64,000 nt of DNA from Streptomyces sp. SirexAA-E (GCF_000177195.2 NC_015953.1:3720001-3784000); one strand, 5' to 3'. Positions 8,078-16,890 are shown, numbered from the stretch's first letter. Made by a program: numbers and translations. The notes: generated by a model from the sequence alone, not told the origin.

Positions 8078-8536
8078 CTACCGGATCTTCTGCACGTGCG
8101 TGGTATCGGTGTCGAGAGGGTTGCCGTCGGCGCTGGTCGGCACGATGTCCGGCACAGGGGTGCCGTGCTCGTCGACCAAGGTGGAGTGCGCCTCGCCGGG
8201 CGCGAAGGCGTGGCGCTCCCCCCACTGCCGCAGGGTGAGGATGACGGGGAAGAGGTCGCGGCCGGCGTCGGTGAGCACGTATTCCTGACGGCGGCCCGAT
8301 GGCGCGGTGCGTTGGGCGAGGAGCCCGTATGCGGTGAGCTTGCGCAGGCGCTCGGTGAGGATGTTGCGGGCGATGCCGGTACGTCGCTGGAACTCGGTGA
8401 ACGATCGCGCCCCGTCCATCGCGTCGCGGATGACGAGAAGGCTCCATCTGTCGCCGACGAGATCGAGTGTGCGGGCTACAGGGCAGTCGGGGTCGGTCCA
8501 GTCGGGCTTCGGGACGCGCGTGGTGGTGCGCGGCAT
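8078..8536 (-). CDS. HxlR-family winged-helix transcription regulator
   Basis: A 152-residue protein with the HxlR core: CPVARTLDLVGDRWSLLVIRDAMDGARSFTEFQRRTGIARNILTERLRKLTAYGLL, then GRRQEYVLTDAGRDLFPVILTLRQWGERH. The family senses small molecules or reactive compounds; the single cysteine in the CPVARTLDLVGDRW helix is the position used for sensing in some members. The ATG at 8536 has GGGAGGTG ahead of it; a start 36 bp upstream is less likely. It is divergent from an MFS exporter across 86 bp and is its likely repressor. Confidence 0.88.
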   Translation of the reverse strand: MPRTTTRVPKPDWTDPDCPVARTLDLVGDRWSLLVIRDAMDGARSFTEFQRRTGIARNILTERLRKLTAYGLLAQRTAPSGRRQEYVLTDAGRDLFPVILTLRQWGERHAFAPGEAHSTLVDEHGTPVPDIVPTSADGNPLDTDTTHVQKIR

Positions 8537-8622
8537 GACACCTCCCAAAGAGTTGCGGAATGAAACCAGCATGCCCTACCGTCAAAACGGTTGCGATTCG
8601 CTACTGATTGGGGCCGGGTGCG

Positions 8623-9846
8623 ATGGACGTGTGGCGGCGGCTACTGCTCGCGGTGGTGTGTGGCGTCGCGGTGGCCGGCATCTATGCCGCGCAGCCGGTT
8701 CTGGAACCGATGGGACGGGATCTCGGTGTGTCGGCGGCACACACGGGGTGGATCGTTGCGACCGGTCAGTTCGGCTATCTGGCAGGGCTGGTGCTGCTGG
8801 TGCCGCTCGGCGATGTGGTCGTCGACCGGCGGCGGCTCATCGCCGTGCACCTGGCGATCACCGCGACCGGCCTGGTCCTGACGGCCTCCGCGTCAGCCGG
8901 ATGGATGGCGTTCGCGGGGCTCACAGTGGCCGGGCTGTTCGCGGTCGTCGTACAGACCACCGTGGCCTACGCGGCGTCCCTCTCGCCGCCTGCCGAACGA
9001 GGCCGGAACATCGGTGTCGTGACCTCGGGTGTCGTGGTCGGCATCCTGGGCGCACGGGTTGCCACCGGCACGCTCGCCGATGTGTGGGGCTGGCGGAGCA
9101 TCTATGTGGTGCTGGCGGTGCTGTCGCTCGGGCTCGCGGTTCTCGTCCTCGTCGCACTGCCGACGGAAGACCGTCACAGCAGACCCGCGGGGTACAGGCA
9201 GGCCGTCGTTTCACTCGGCGGACTCTTCGGACAGCGCCTCCTGCTGACGCGCGGGCTCATCGCGTTCTTCTTGTTCGCGTCCTTCGGAACGCTGTGGAGT
9301 GGGCTGTCCCTGCCGCTTGCGGACGCACCCTGGCACCTGAACGAGAGCCAGATCGGATTGTTCGGCATCGCGGGGCTTGCCGGCGCCCTCGGCGCCGCAC
9401 GCGCGGGACGGTGGGCGGATGCGGGACGGACGGCTCAGGTCACCGGCCTCGCGCTCACCCTGCTCGTCCTCTCGTGGGCAGCCATCGCGCAGCTGCCGGG
9501 GACACCGGGGCTCCTCATCGTCGGAATCGTGGCCCTCGACTTCGCGGTCCAGGCCGTACACGTGAGTAACCAGCACCTGCTCACCACCGCGCACCCGGAT
9601 CGCACCAGCGGAGTCATCGGCGGCTACATGGTGTTCTACTCGCTCGGCTCCGCCCTTGGAGCCGCCGCGACCACCGCGGTCTTCTCCATCCACGGCTGGG
9701 CAGGTTCCAGCCTCCTCGGGGCAGGATTCGCGGTCTGCGCGCTGGCCGTCTGGGCGGTGAACGGGCGATCTCCCCTCGACAGCGCGGACGCCCGTCACCC
9801 GCCGCACCGAGCGCGGCCCGCAGCCGGAGTCGTCCGGGCCGACTGA
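8623..9846 (+). CDS. MFS transporter, probable drug/metabolite efflux
   Basis: A 407-residue major facilitator with about 12 membrane segments. The first is LLLAVVCGVAVAGIYAAQPVL, then VSAAHTGWIVATGQFGYLAGLVLLVPLGDVVVDRRR, a typical loop 2-3 motif with GD-V-RRR. A short basic loop (PTEDRHSRPAGYRQ) splits the halves. I chose the ATG at 8623; a TTG at 8608 is in frame. The divergent HxlR gene suggests substrate-induced export. The substrate is unknown. Confidence 0.85.
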   Translation: MDVWRRLLLAVVCGVAVAGIYAAQPVLEPMGRDLGVSAAHTGWIVATGQFGYLAGLVLLVPLGDVVVDRRRLIAVHLAITATGLVLTASASAGWMAFAGLTVAGLFAVVVQTTVAYAASLSPPAERGRNIGVVTSGVVVGILGARVATGTLADVWGWRSIYVVLAVLSLGLAVLVLVALPTEDRHSRPAGYRQAVVSLGGLFGQRLLLTRGLIAFFLFASFGTLWSGLSLPLADAPWHLNESQIGLFGIAGLAGALGAARAGRWADAGRTAQVTGLALTLLVLSWAAIAQLPGTPGLLIVGIVALDFAVQAVHVSNQHLLTTAHPDRTSGVIGGYMVFYSLGSALGAAATTAVFSIHGWAGSSLLGAGFAVCALAVWAVNGRSPLDSADARHPPHRARPAAGVVRAD

Positions 9847-9914
9847 GGCATGGGCAGTGGTGGCCCGATGTCGTATGCGGCGTCGCCGTGGGACCACCGC
9901 GTGGGGGCTGCTGC

Positions 9915-10481
9915 TCAGCGCCTCGTCTCGTACCTGGTCAGGACCACGCCGCCGGGAAACGTCCGCGTCTCGACCAGATTCAGGTTCACCCAGCTGTCCA
10001 GCGCGGTGAAGAACGGCGTGCCGCTGCCCACCAGGACCGGATGGGCGGCGATCACGTACTCGTCGATCAGCCCAGCACGCATGGCCGCCCCGGCGAGCGT
10101 TGCGCCGCCGATGTTCATCGGGCCGCCGTCCTCGGCCTTGAGCCGGGTGATCTCGGCGATCGCGTCGCCGGTGACCAGGCGGGTGTTCCAGTCGACCTCG
10201 TCGATCGTCGAGGAGAACACCACCTTCGGCGTGTCCCGCCAGTTCCGCGCGAACTCGATCTCCGCCGGGGTGGCGTCGGGCTGCTGGTCGCCGGTCGGCC
10301 AGTAGGAGCTCATCGTCTCCCACAGCTTGCGCCCGTACAGCGACAGGCCGTTCGCCTGCTCCTGGTCGAGCCACCACTGGAACAGCTCGTCGCTCGGCGG
10401 CCCGCTCCACCCGATGTCGTCGCCGGCCGCGGCGGTGTAGCCGTCCAGGGTCAGGTTCATGCCGTAGATCAGTTTCCGCAT
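9915..10481 (-). CDS. RibD C-terminal/dihydrofolate reductase-like protein
   Basis: A 188-residue protein of the bacterial RibD_C family: MRKLIYGMNLTLDGYTAAAGDD opening, LYGRKLWETMSSYWP, and the nucleotide-binding GGPMNIGGATLAGAAMRAGLIDEYVIAAHPVLVGSGTPFF. The fold binds NADPH and reduces pterin- or pyrimidine-like substrates; stand-alone members are mostly uncharacterised. The ribosome site GGAAGG precedes the ATG. It converges with the MFS gene upstream and is divergent from the amidase. Confidence 0.85.
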   Translation of the reverse strand: MRKLIYGMNLTLDGYTAAAGDDIGWSGPPSDELFQWWLDQEQANGLSLYGRKLWETMSSYWPTGDQQPDATPAEIEFARNWRDTPKVVFSSTIDEVDWNTRLVTGDAIAEITRLKAEDGGPMNIGGATLAGAAMRAGLIDEYVIAAHPVLVGSGTPFFTALDSWVNLNLVETRTFPGGVVLTRYETRR

Positions 10482-10668
10482 GGCTCAGCCTTCCGGTCGG
10501 GGTGTCCGGCGTACTGACCAGCGTGGCGCGGGAGACTCATCGGTGCGCGGTCCGGGCTTGCGGGGGCACCCTCGTGTCCGGGCTCGGCGGGGTGTGCCCG
10601 GCCGTTTCCGAGGTGTTGTGCGCGGCGGCGTTTCGTGGCCTCTCGCGTAGGTCCGTACGGTCCGATCC

Positions 10669-12138
10669 ATGGAGTGGAATTTTCTGACGGCCGAGGAACT
10701 CGTGGGTTCGTTGCGTGCCGGAGAAGTGACGTCGGCGGAACTGACCGACGAGGCGATCGCCCGTATCGAGCGGGACGACAAGGCGGTCAACGCGATCTGT
10801 GTGCCGGACTTCGACCGTGCGCGGGCCGCCGCGCGTGATGCCGACGAGGCGCGCGCCCGCGGTGAGGACCGGCCGCTGCTCGGCATTCCGGTGACGGTCA
10901 AGGAGTCGTACAACGTCGCCGGGCTGCCCACGAACTGGGGTATGGAGCCGCACCGGGACCACATGCCGGCCGAGGACGCGGTGCAGGTGTCGCGGCTGAA
11001 GGAGGCAGGCGCGGTGGTGCTCGGCAAGACCAATGTTCCTGTGGGGCTGCAGGACGTGCAGAGCTTCAACAAGATCTACGGCACCACCAACAACCCGTGG
11101 GACCACGGCCGTACGTCGGGCGGCTCCTCCGGCGGATCGGCGGCGGCGCTGGCCTCGGGATTCGGCGCGCTGTCGATCGGCTCCGACATCGCCGGTTCAC
11201 TGCGCACCCCCGCGCACTTCTGCGGTGTCTACGCGCACAAGCCGACGCTCGGTCTGGCGGCCGGCCGCGGTATGGTCCCCCCGCTCGCGCCCGCGTGGCC
11301 GACGGAGCCCGACCTCGCCGTCGTCGGTCCGATGGCGCGCTCGGCCCGCGACCTCACGCTCCTGCTGGACGTCATGGCCGGACCGGACCCGCTGACGTTC
11401 GGTGTGGCGCACCAGGTGACGCTGCCGCCCGCCCGCCACGAGCGGCTCCGCGACTTCCGGGTCCTGCTCGTCGACACGCACCCGCTCATTCCGACGGCTT
11501 CCGCTGTGCGCGCGGGCGTGGACCGGGTGGCCGACGCGCTTGTCGACGGCGGTGCCCGAGTCGAACGGCACAGTCCGCTGCTGCCTGACCTGGTCGAAGC
11601 CGCGACGGTCTACACACAGCTGCTGTTCTCGAGCTCCGTCGCGCGGTTCCCCGTCGAAACGTACGAGCAGTTGCGGATCCGCGCCGCCGGACTGGGCGTG
11701 GACGACCGGAGCCTCGACGCGGTCCGGCTGCGCAGCATGGTGTCGAGCCACCATGACTGGATGGAGGCGAACGGCCGCCGAGAACTCCATCGTCACGGCT
11801 GGCGGCGGCTCTTCGTCGAGTTCGACGCCGTGGTGTGCCCCGTCACGCCCACCCCGGCGTTCCCGCACGACCATCTCCCCGACCCGAGGGAGCGCCGGAT
11901 CGACATCGACGGCGCCGAGTACCCGTACTTCGACCAGCTCGTCTGGGCCGGCCTGGCCACCATGCCCGGCCTGCCCGCCACCGCCGTACCTGCGGGCCGG
12001 TCCCCCGAGGGGCTGCCGGTGGGCGTGCAGATCATCGGTCCGATGTTCGAGGACCGCACTCCGCTACGCCTGGCCGAACTGCTCGAGCAGGAGATCGGTG
12101 GCTTCCGGATGCCGGGGGAGCCGGCATCCGCGGCGTAG
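10669..12138 (+). CDS. Amidase-signature family amidohydrolase
   Basis: A 489-residue amidase. The catalytic Ser-cisSer-Lys triad is visible: Lys in GIPVTVKESYNVAG (about residue 75), the cis-serine in GRTSGGSSGGSAAALASG, and the nucleophile in GSDIAGSLRTPAHFCGVYAHKPTLG. The C-terminal half ends with LPVGVQIIGPMFEDRTPLRLAELLEQEIGGF. Such enzymes split amides to acid and ammonia; GatA is a relative but would sit with gatB/gatC, which are absent. Substrate unknown. It converges with the deformylase gene. Confidence 0.88.
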   Translation: MEWNFLTAEELVGSLRAGEVTSAELTDEAIARIERDDKAVNAICVPDFDRARAAARDADEARARGEDRPLLGIPVTVKESYNVAGLPTNWGMEPHRDHMPAEDAVQVSRLKEAGAVVLGKTNVPVGLQDVQSFNKIYGTTNNPWDHGRTSGGSSGGSAAALASGFGALSIGSDIAGSLRTPAHFCGVYAHKPTLGLAAGRGMVPPLAPAWPTEPDLAVVGPMARSARDLTLLLDVMAGPDPLTFGVAHQVTLPPARHERLRDFRVLLVDTHPLIPTASAVRAGVDRVADALVDGGARVERHSPLLPDLVEAATVYTQLLFSSSVARFPVETYEQLRIRAAGLGVDDRSLDAVRLRSMVSSHHDWMEANGRRELHRHGWRRLFVEFDAVVCPVTPTPAFPHDHLPDPRERRIDIDGAEYPYFDQLVWAGLATMPGLPATAVPAGRSPEGLPVGVQIIGPMFEDRTPLRLAELLEQEIGGFRMPGEPASAA

Positions 12139-12153
12139 TGCGCGCGGGGTGCT

Positions 12154-12813
12154 TCACCTCGGGTGGGAGGCCTTGAGGGCGCGGCGGGCGAAGACGTCCT
12201 CGGAGCGCTCCTCCATCTGACGCAGCGCGTCCTTGCGGTCCCGCTTGGACAGCCGGTCGAGATACGTGTGGCCGACGAGGTGGTCGCTCTCGTGCTGGAG
12301 GCAGCGTGCGAAGTACCCCGTGCCCTCGATGACGAGCGGGTTGCCGTCCTTGTCGAAGCCACGAACGGTGGCACGGTCGGTGCGGGGGAGCGTCATGGAG
12401 GCCCCGGGCACGGACAGGCAACCCTCGGAGTCGTCGACGAGCCGGCGGCTGCCCGGATCGGGCTGGTCCAGGACCGGGTTGACGATGTGCCCCACGTGCC
12501 GGACGCCCTGGTCGTCCGGGCAGTCGTAGACGAACAGCCGCAGATCGACGTCGACCTGGTTGGCGGCCAGGCCGGCACCGTCGGCGACGTACATTGTCAC
12601 GAACATGTCGTCGATCAGCGCCGCCAATCCGGGGGAGCCGAACGAGGTCACCTCCTGGCACGGACGGCTCAGGACCTCCTCACCCACCACCGTGATCCGG
12701 CGTACCGAGCCCCGTCGTGCCTCCGGCGCCAGATCCGGGTACGTGTCGACCGGCCGTCCCAGCACCCGGACCCGCCGGTCGGCAGGAGCGTCTCCCTCGT
12801 CGCGCACAGCCAT
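12154..12813 (-). CDS. def: Peptide deformylase
   Basis: A 219-residue deformylase that removes the N-formyl group from new proteins. All three metal-site motifs are present: GAGLAANQ, EGCLSVPG with the cysteine ligand, and QHESDHLVGHTY with two histidines and the catalytic glutamate. An N-terminal extension of about 35 residues (MAVRDEGDAPADRRVRVLGRPVDTYPD) is common in actinobacterial copies. The ATG at 12813 is preceded by GAAGAGGAG. A divergent winged-helix regulator and twin palindromes upstream suggest this is a regulated extra copy rather than the housekeeping one. Confidence 0.93.
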   Translation of the reverse strand: MAVRDEGDAPADRRVRVLGRPVDTYPDLAPEARRGSVRRITVVGEEVLSRPCQEVTSFGSPGLAALIDDMFVTMYVADGAGLAANQVDVDLRLFVYDCPDDQGVRHVGHIVNPVLDQPDPGSRRLVDDSEGCLSVPGASMTLPRTDRATVRGFDKDGNPLVIEGTGYFARCLQHESDHLVGHTYLDRLSKRDRKDALRQMEERSEDVFARRALKASHPR

Positions 12814-12861
12814 GGCCGTCTCCTCTTCCTTCCGCCCACACACCACTTCACTTGCCAAGAG

Positions 12862-12888
12862 CTTTGCAAAGTAGCAGACTTTGCAAAG
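12862..12888. promoter_or_regulatory. Twin palindromic operator between def and its divergent regulator
   Basis: CTTTGCAAAG, itself a perfect 10-bp palindrome, occurs at 12862-12871 and again at 12879-12888, centres 17 bp apart. The second copy ends on the first base of the regulator's GTG start. Two dimer sites this close typify autoregulation by winged-helix proteins. Confidence 0.65.
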
Positions 12889-13466
12889 TGACTGAAGACG
12901 ACGTCAACACTCCGCACGACCGGGCGGCCGGAGCCGGCGAGGACCTGCGCGTGCACGAGGTGCGTACGGCGTTGCTGGATCTGCTCGGCGAAGTCGGGAC
13001 GGTCACGGCGACCGAAGCGGCTTCCCGGCTGGGGTACAGCTCCGGACTCTGCTCGTTCCATCTACGCCAGCTCGCACGGCACGGATACATCGAGGAAGCC
13101 CCCCATCAGGGGGGCCGTGCCCGCCCCTGGCGTCTGAGGCGCCCGGACCCCGCCGTCGAGCCGTCGGCGCGGGCGGAGTTCGGCGACCTGGCTCGGGGGC
13201 TGGAGGACGAGAGCTGGCAGCGATGGCTGGCCCGGCGGGACGAGGCACCGTCCGAGTGGCGCCACGACGAGGCATTCAGCGCCATCGCCTATCTGACCCC
13301 CGAAGAGATGAGCCGGGTCGCTGACGCCGTCCGACAGGCGCTCGCACCCTACCGGGACCGCGAAGAGCGTCCCCTGGCCCGGCCCGCGGATGCTCTGCCG
13401 GTCGCGCTCATCGCCCGGCTCTTCCCCTTGCTCCCTCATGGGGCGAAGGACACGGGCCACGGCTGA
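12888..13466 (+). CDS. Winged-helix transcription regulator (ArsR-like)
   Basis: A 192-residue protein. Residues 15-85 form a winged helix: LRVHEVRTALLDLLGEVGTVTATEAASRLGYSSGLCSFHLRQLARHGYIEEAP. The C-terminal half is helical and charged (LEDESWQRWLARRDEAPSEWRHDEAFSAIAYLTPEEMSRVADAVRQAL) and probably senses a signal or forms dimers. The chosen GTG at 12888 overlaps the upstream palindromes, so the mRNA may be leaderless. It is divergent from def. No metal-binding cysteine motif of classical ArsR is seen. Confidence 0.8.
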   Translation: MTEDDVNTPHDRAAGAGEDLRVHEVRTALLDLLGEVGTVTATEAASRLGYSSGLCSFHLRQLARHGYIEEAPHQGGRARPWRLRRPDPAVEPSARAEFGDLARGLEDESWQRWLARRDEAPSEWRHDEAFSAIAYLTPEEMSRVADAVRQALAPYRDREERPLARPADALPVALIARLFPLLPHGAKDTGHG

Positions 13467-13540
13467 ACGGGGCGTGTGCGCGCGGTCGTTCCGAGCGGGC
13501 AGGACCCGCCATGCCCCACATCGAGGCGTGCGGGCACAGG

Positions 13541-13677
13541 CCCGTCACGTCGACCGCGAAGTCGGCCGGCCCGTCACGCCGACCGCGAAGTCGGCCGGTC
13601 CGTCACGCCGACCGCGAAGTCGGCCGGTCCGTCACGCCGACCGCGAAGTCGGCCGGTCCGTCACGCCGACCGCGAAA
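13541..13677. repeat. 29-bp tandem repeat, about 4.7 copies
   Basis: Units begin at 13543, 13572, 13601, 13630 and 13659 with the core CGTCACGCCGACCGCGAAG. Copies 2-4 are nearly identical. Each unit contains an inverted repeat, CCGAC-CGCGAA-GTCGG. A 29-bp period is not divisible by three, so the long open frames across it have no coding meaning. Confidence 0.85.
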
Positions 13678-13718
13678 AGGGCTGGCCGGACGGGTGCGGC
13701 CGCGGGTAGTCCTTGACC

Positions 13719-15098
13719 ATGACCTCATCCGAATCGCTGCTTCCCGGTACCCGGCGAGCCCTGCTCCACCGCATCGCCACCGCCCAGACCGAGGGCCGAA
13801 CCCCGTCACTCGTCGCGGCGGTGCAGCGCGCGGGCCGAATCGCCTGGAGCGGGGCGCGCAGCTGCGTGCGGGACCATGCCCCGGACGACGACACCCAGTA
13901 CCGGATCGGCTCCCTCACCAAGACCTTCACCGCCGTGCTGGTGCTGCGCCTCCGTGACGAGGGCCTGCTCGGCCTGGACGATCCGCTGGAGAAGCATCTG
14001 CCCGGCACCGGTGTGGGTGAGGCGACCGTCTTCCAACTGCTGGGCCACAGTGCGGGACTGGCCGCGGAGACGCCGGCGCCCTGGTGGGAGAGGACTCCGG
14101 GCCGTATCAGGCCGGAGCTGTCGGACGTGCTGGGCGGGCAGCCGCTGGTGCACCCGGCGGGCCACGGCCACCATTACTCCAACCCGGGTTACACGCTGCT
14201 CGGTGCGCTCGTGGAGAAGCTGCGGGGTGACTCCTGGGCCGAGGTACTGCGCCGCGAGATCCTCGATCCTCTGGGGATGGACCGAACGACGGTGCAGCCC
14301 CAGGCCCCGCACGCCGACGGCTGGGCTGTTCATCCGTGGGCCGACGTCATGCTTCCCGAGCCCGTCGAGGACCTCGGACTCATGGCGCCGGCGGGTCAGC
14401 TCTGGTCGACCACCACCGACCTGCTCCGCTTCGCCCTGTTCCTCGCGCGGGGCGACGACCGCGTGCTGAGCGCGTCGTCGGTCGAGCAGATGCGTACGCC
14501 CGCGGCTCCGCTCGAGACCGTGGACCAGGACGGGAACTACGGACTCGGCCTTCAGGCGGTACGGCAGGAGGGCCGTACGCTCCTGGGCCACACCGGATCG
14601 CTCCCGGGCTTCCTCGCCGCGCTGTGGTTCAGCGTCGAGGACGACGTCGCGGCGGTGGTGCTCTCCAATGCCACTTCCGGTCCGGCGATCGCCACGGTCG
14701 CCGCCGACCTCGTTCGGATCGTCGCCGAGGCCGAGCCGAGGATCCCGGAACCCTGGCGCCCGCTGCCCGAGGTGGACCAGGAACTGCTGGCCCTGACCGG
14801 CCCCTGGTACTGGGGCACGCGCGCCCACACCCTCACCCTCCGGGCGGACCGTGGAGTGGAGCTCCGGCCGCTCCAGGGCCCCGGACGCGGAGCTCGCTTC
14901 CGGGCCGCCGCGGACGGGACCTGGACCGGTCTCGACGGCTACTACGCGGGCGAGACCCTCCGGGTCGTACGTGCCGACGACGGCACCGTCGATCATCTGG
15001 ACCTGGGCTCCTTCGCCTTCACGAGGGAGCCGTACGACCCTGCGGCGGCCGTGCCCGGGGGCGTGGACGAGGGGGGATGGCGTGGCCTGGCCACGTGA
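13719..15098 (+). CDS. Serine hydrolase of the beta-lactamase/DD-peptidase (class C) family
   Basis: A 459-residue protein. The three active-site motifs of the family are visible: SLTK (SxxK) in YRIGSLTKTFTAVLVLRL near residue 70, YSN (YxN) in HHYSNPGYTLLGALVEKL near residue 150, and HTG in LLGHTGSLPGFLAALWF near residue 290. There is no signal peptide, so it is probably cytoplasmic; many such proteins are esterases or D-aminopeptidases. A C-terminal domain (after about 345) looks like a lipocalin-like beta domain found in relatives. The ATG at 13719 is preferred to a TTG six bases upstream. Confidence 0.87.
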   Translation: MTSSESLLPGTRRALLHRIATAQTEGRTPSLVAAVQRAGRIAWSGARSCVRDHAPDDDTQYRIGSLTKTFTAVLVLRLRDEGLLGLDDPLEKHLPGTGVGEATVFQLLGHSAGLAAETPAPWWERTPGRIRPELSDVLGGQPLVHPAGHGHHYSNPGYTLLGALVEKLRGDSWAEVLRREILDPLGMDRTTVQPQAPHADGWAVHPWADVMLPEPVEDLGLMAPAGQLWSTTTDLLRFALFLARGDDRVLSASSVEQMRTPAAPLETVDQDGNYGLGLQAVRQEGRTLLGHTGSLPGFLAALWFSVEDDVAAVVLSNATSGPAIATVAADLVRIVAEAEPRIPEPWRPLPEVDQELLALTGPWYWGTRAHTLTLRADRGVELRPLQGPGRGARFRAAADGTWTGLDGYYAGETLRVVRADDGTVDHLDLGSFAFTREPYDPAAAVPGGVDEGGWRGLAT

Positions 15099-15199
15099 CG
15101 GTGGGCACGGCGGGTCCCTGTGCGCGTGAGCGCGTAGGTGCCGCGTTCCGTTGCGCCGACGCTGACCGATGTGCGGGTGGACTACATACACTGACGCAC

Positions 15200-15625
15200 A
15201 TGTCATGCCGCATCAGTGAACTGGTCATCGATGCCGCCGACCCTGAGCGGCTTGCCGGGTTCTGGAGCAAGGTCCTCGGCTACGTCGAACTCGAACGCGA
15301 GGACGACGGAAGCATCGCGATCGGTCCGCCCGACACCGGCTTCGGTGGCCCGCAGCCCACCCTCGTCCTCAGCCCCAGCAGTGACCCGCGTACCGGGAAG
15401 CTCCCGCTGCACATCGATGTCAACGCCACCGACCGCGACCAGGACGCGGAGCTGGAGCGGCTGCTCGCGCTCGGTGCCAGGCCCGCCGACGTCGGCCAGA
15501 CCGGCACCGAGAGCTGGCACGTTCTGGCCGACCCGGAGGGCAACGAATTCTGCCGCTGCGCACCAGGCTGCAGCCCCTCCGACCATGACCACCCCTCACA
15601 CGGTCGCGGGCGCCGTTTCACGTGA
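15200..15625 (+). CDS. VOC (glyoxalase/bleomycin-resistance) family protein
   Basis: A 141-residue protein with two beta-alpha-beta units: ISELVIDAADPERLAGFWSKVLGYVELERE at the start and LPLHIDVNATDRDQDAELERLLALGARPADVG ... WHVLADPEGNEFCRC at the end. The family gives dioxygenases, glyoxalases and antibiotic-binding proteins; no specific substrate can be named. A parS site overlaps the last codons and stop. Confidence 0.85.
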   Translation: MSCRISELVIDAADPERLAGFWSKVLGYVELEREDDGSIAIGPPDTGFGGPQPTLVLSPSSDPRTGKLPLHIDVNATDRDQDAELERLLALGARPADVGQTGTESWHVLADPEGNEFCRCAPGCSPSDHDHPSHGRGRRFT

Positions 15626-15628
15626 AAC
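15615..15628. other. parS site overlapping the VOC gene stop codon
   Basis: Exact GTTTCACGTGAAAC. The TGA stop of the VOC gene (15623-15625) lies inside it, so the site supplies the last residues Phe-Thr and the stop. Confidence 0.92.
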
Positions 15629-15660
15629 ATCAGCTCCGGTATGCCGGGACCGTCGAGGGG

Positions 15661-16824
15661 TCAGGACGTCAGTTCGCGTTCCATGGGAGTGCGGAAGCGT
15701 GGAGTGATCCTGGTGTCGCCCACCCAGGCGGTCAGACGGGACGCCTCGGACTCGATCAGGGCGGAGCCGTCCTGGCCGACGTCCGACAGCAGCCGCCACA
15801 CGATCTCACCGTCGGCTCGCTGGGCCCAGCCGCCCACGATCCTGCCGTTCCACCACACCGTCGGCCCGATGTTTCCGGCCCGGTCGAACAGCGCCGCCCG
15901 ATGGTCGGCCTGGAGCTGGAAGCCTCGGTCGGCCCAGCCCATGGCGCTGGGGTCGAGGCTGGGCAGAAGCGCAGCCCAGGGCTCCACGGGCGGCTCGGGG
16001 CCGAGATCCCCAGGAGCGACCCAGCCCGCCGCCCCGCCGTCGAGCAGCACCTCCTCCGCACCGACGGCAGCCAGCGCCGTGCGTGTCTCGCGGAGCCCCC
16101 AGCCCGTCCACCACTTCAGGTCGGCCTCGGTGCCGGGCCCGTACGCGTGGAGCCAGCGCCGAGCCACCTCGGCCTGTGCCGTGGCCGGGGGCGAAGACGG
16201 CCAGGGATCGGATGCCGTCCATCGGAACTGGCTGGAGGTCCATGAGCCGCGCGGCCGGTCACGCCGGATGCGCCCCTCGGCAGCCAGGAGACGGATCACC
16301 CGGGAGGCGACACCCTGCACGGTCTCCTGCCTCGTGCCGGGAAAGACGGTGATCTTGGTCCGGAGGGCCGGTACGGCTGCCGACAGCTCGCTCCCACTGG
16401 CCCGGCCACGCTCGGCCAACACGGCGACGGTCTCCTGTTCGGCGTCCGCGAGCCAGCGTGCGTCCAGACCCTTGCCGTCCGCTTCCAGATGCTTGAGGAA
16501 GGTCCGCCGTTCCTTCGCCGCGACGGCCCGCGCGTTCGCGGCGTCGACGAAGGGAGCGAACCCGCTGGAGACGGTGAAGAGGGTGTTGCGCATGGAGAGG
16601 AGCCGGACCAGTGAGACCTCGTCGTAGAGGGCCCGCTCCATAAGGGTGACGCGCGGCTCCGACAGCCGGGCGCACACCGAGAGGTGGAGCGTCGCGGCGT
16701 CGGTGGAATGCAGCGCAACCACCGCGTCCGCGACGGCCGGAACGGAGGGGGCGCGCACCGAGGGGGCCAGCAGGTGCCTGCGGCCGAGCCTGAGGCGGCG
16801 CTGCTCGTCGTCGATGCGGTGCAT
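15661..16824 (-). CDS. AlkZ/YcaQ-like winged-helix (HTH_42) protein
   Basis: A 387-residue protein with the layout of the HTH_42 superfamily, whose founders AlkZ and YcaQ are DNA glycosylases that unhook interstrand crosslinks. C-terminal family features include WWTGWGLRETRTALAAVG and GNIGPTVWWNGRIVGGWAQR. In AlkZ-like enzymes the N-terminal catalytic motif is Gln-x-Gln (or Gln-x-Asp) followed by Asp; here the equivalent is HSTD at 39-42, so both glutamines are changed. It may be a non-catalytic or differently acting branch. The ATG at 16824 has GAGGGA upstream. Confidence 0.8.
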   Translation of the reverse strand: MHRIDDEQRRLRLGRRHLLAPSVRAPSVPAVADAVVALHSTDAATLHLSVCARLSEPRVTLMERALYDEVSLVRLLSMRNTLFTVSSGFAPFVDAANARAVAAKERRTFLKHLEADGKGLDARWLADAEQETVAVLAERGRASGSELSAAVPALRTKITVFPGTRQETVQGVASRVIRLLAAEGRIRRDRPRGSWTSSQFRWTASDPWPSSPPATAQAEVARRWLHAYGPGTEADLKWWTGWGLRETRTALAAVGAEEVLLDGGAAGWVAPGDLGPEPPVEPWAALLPSLDPSAMGWADRGFQLQADHRAALFDRAGNIGPTVWWNGRIVGGWAQRADGEIVWRLLSDVGQDGSALIESEASRLTAWVGDTRITPRFRTPMERELTS

Positions 16825-16890
16825 GCGTCCCTCGCGGTCGGCGGGTTCGTACGGGAAGGGCGGGGGTGGGGGCCGGCGGGACCGGTCGGC

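Noticed and set aside
10669..12138. gatA (Glu-tRNA amidotransferase subunit)
   Set aside because: No gatB or gatC nearby and the protein looks like a general amidase.
13541..13677. CRISPR array
   Set aside because: Repeats are directly adjacent with no spacers and no cas genes are present.
13511..13957. Open frame through the 29-bp tandem repeats
   Set aside because: The repeat merely lacks stops; frames shift from copy to copy because 29 is not a multiple of three.
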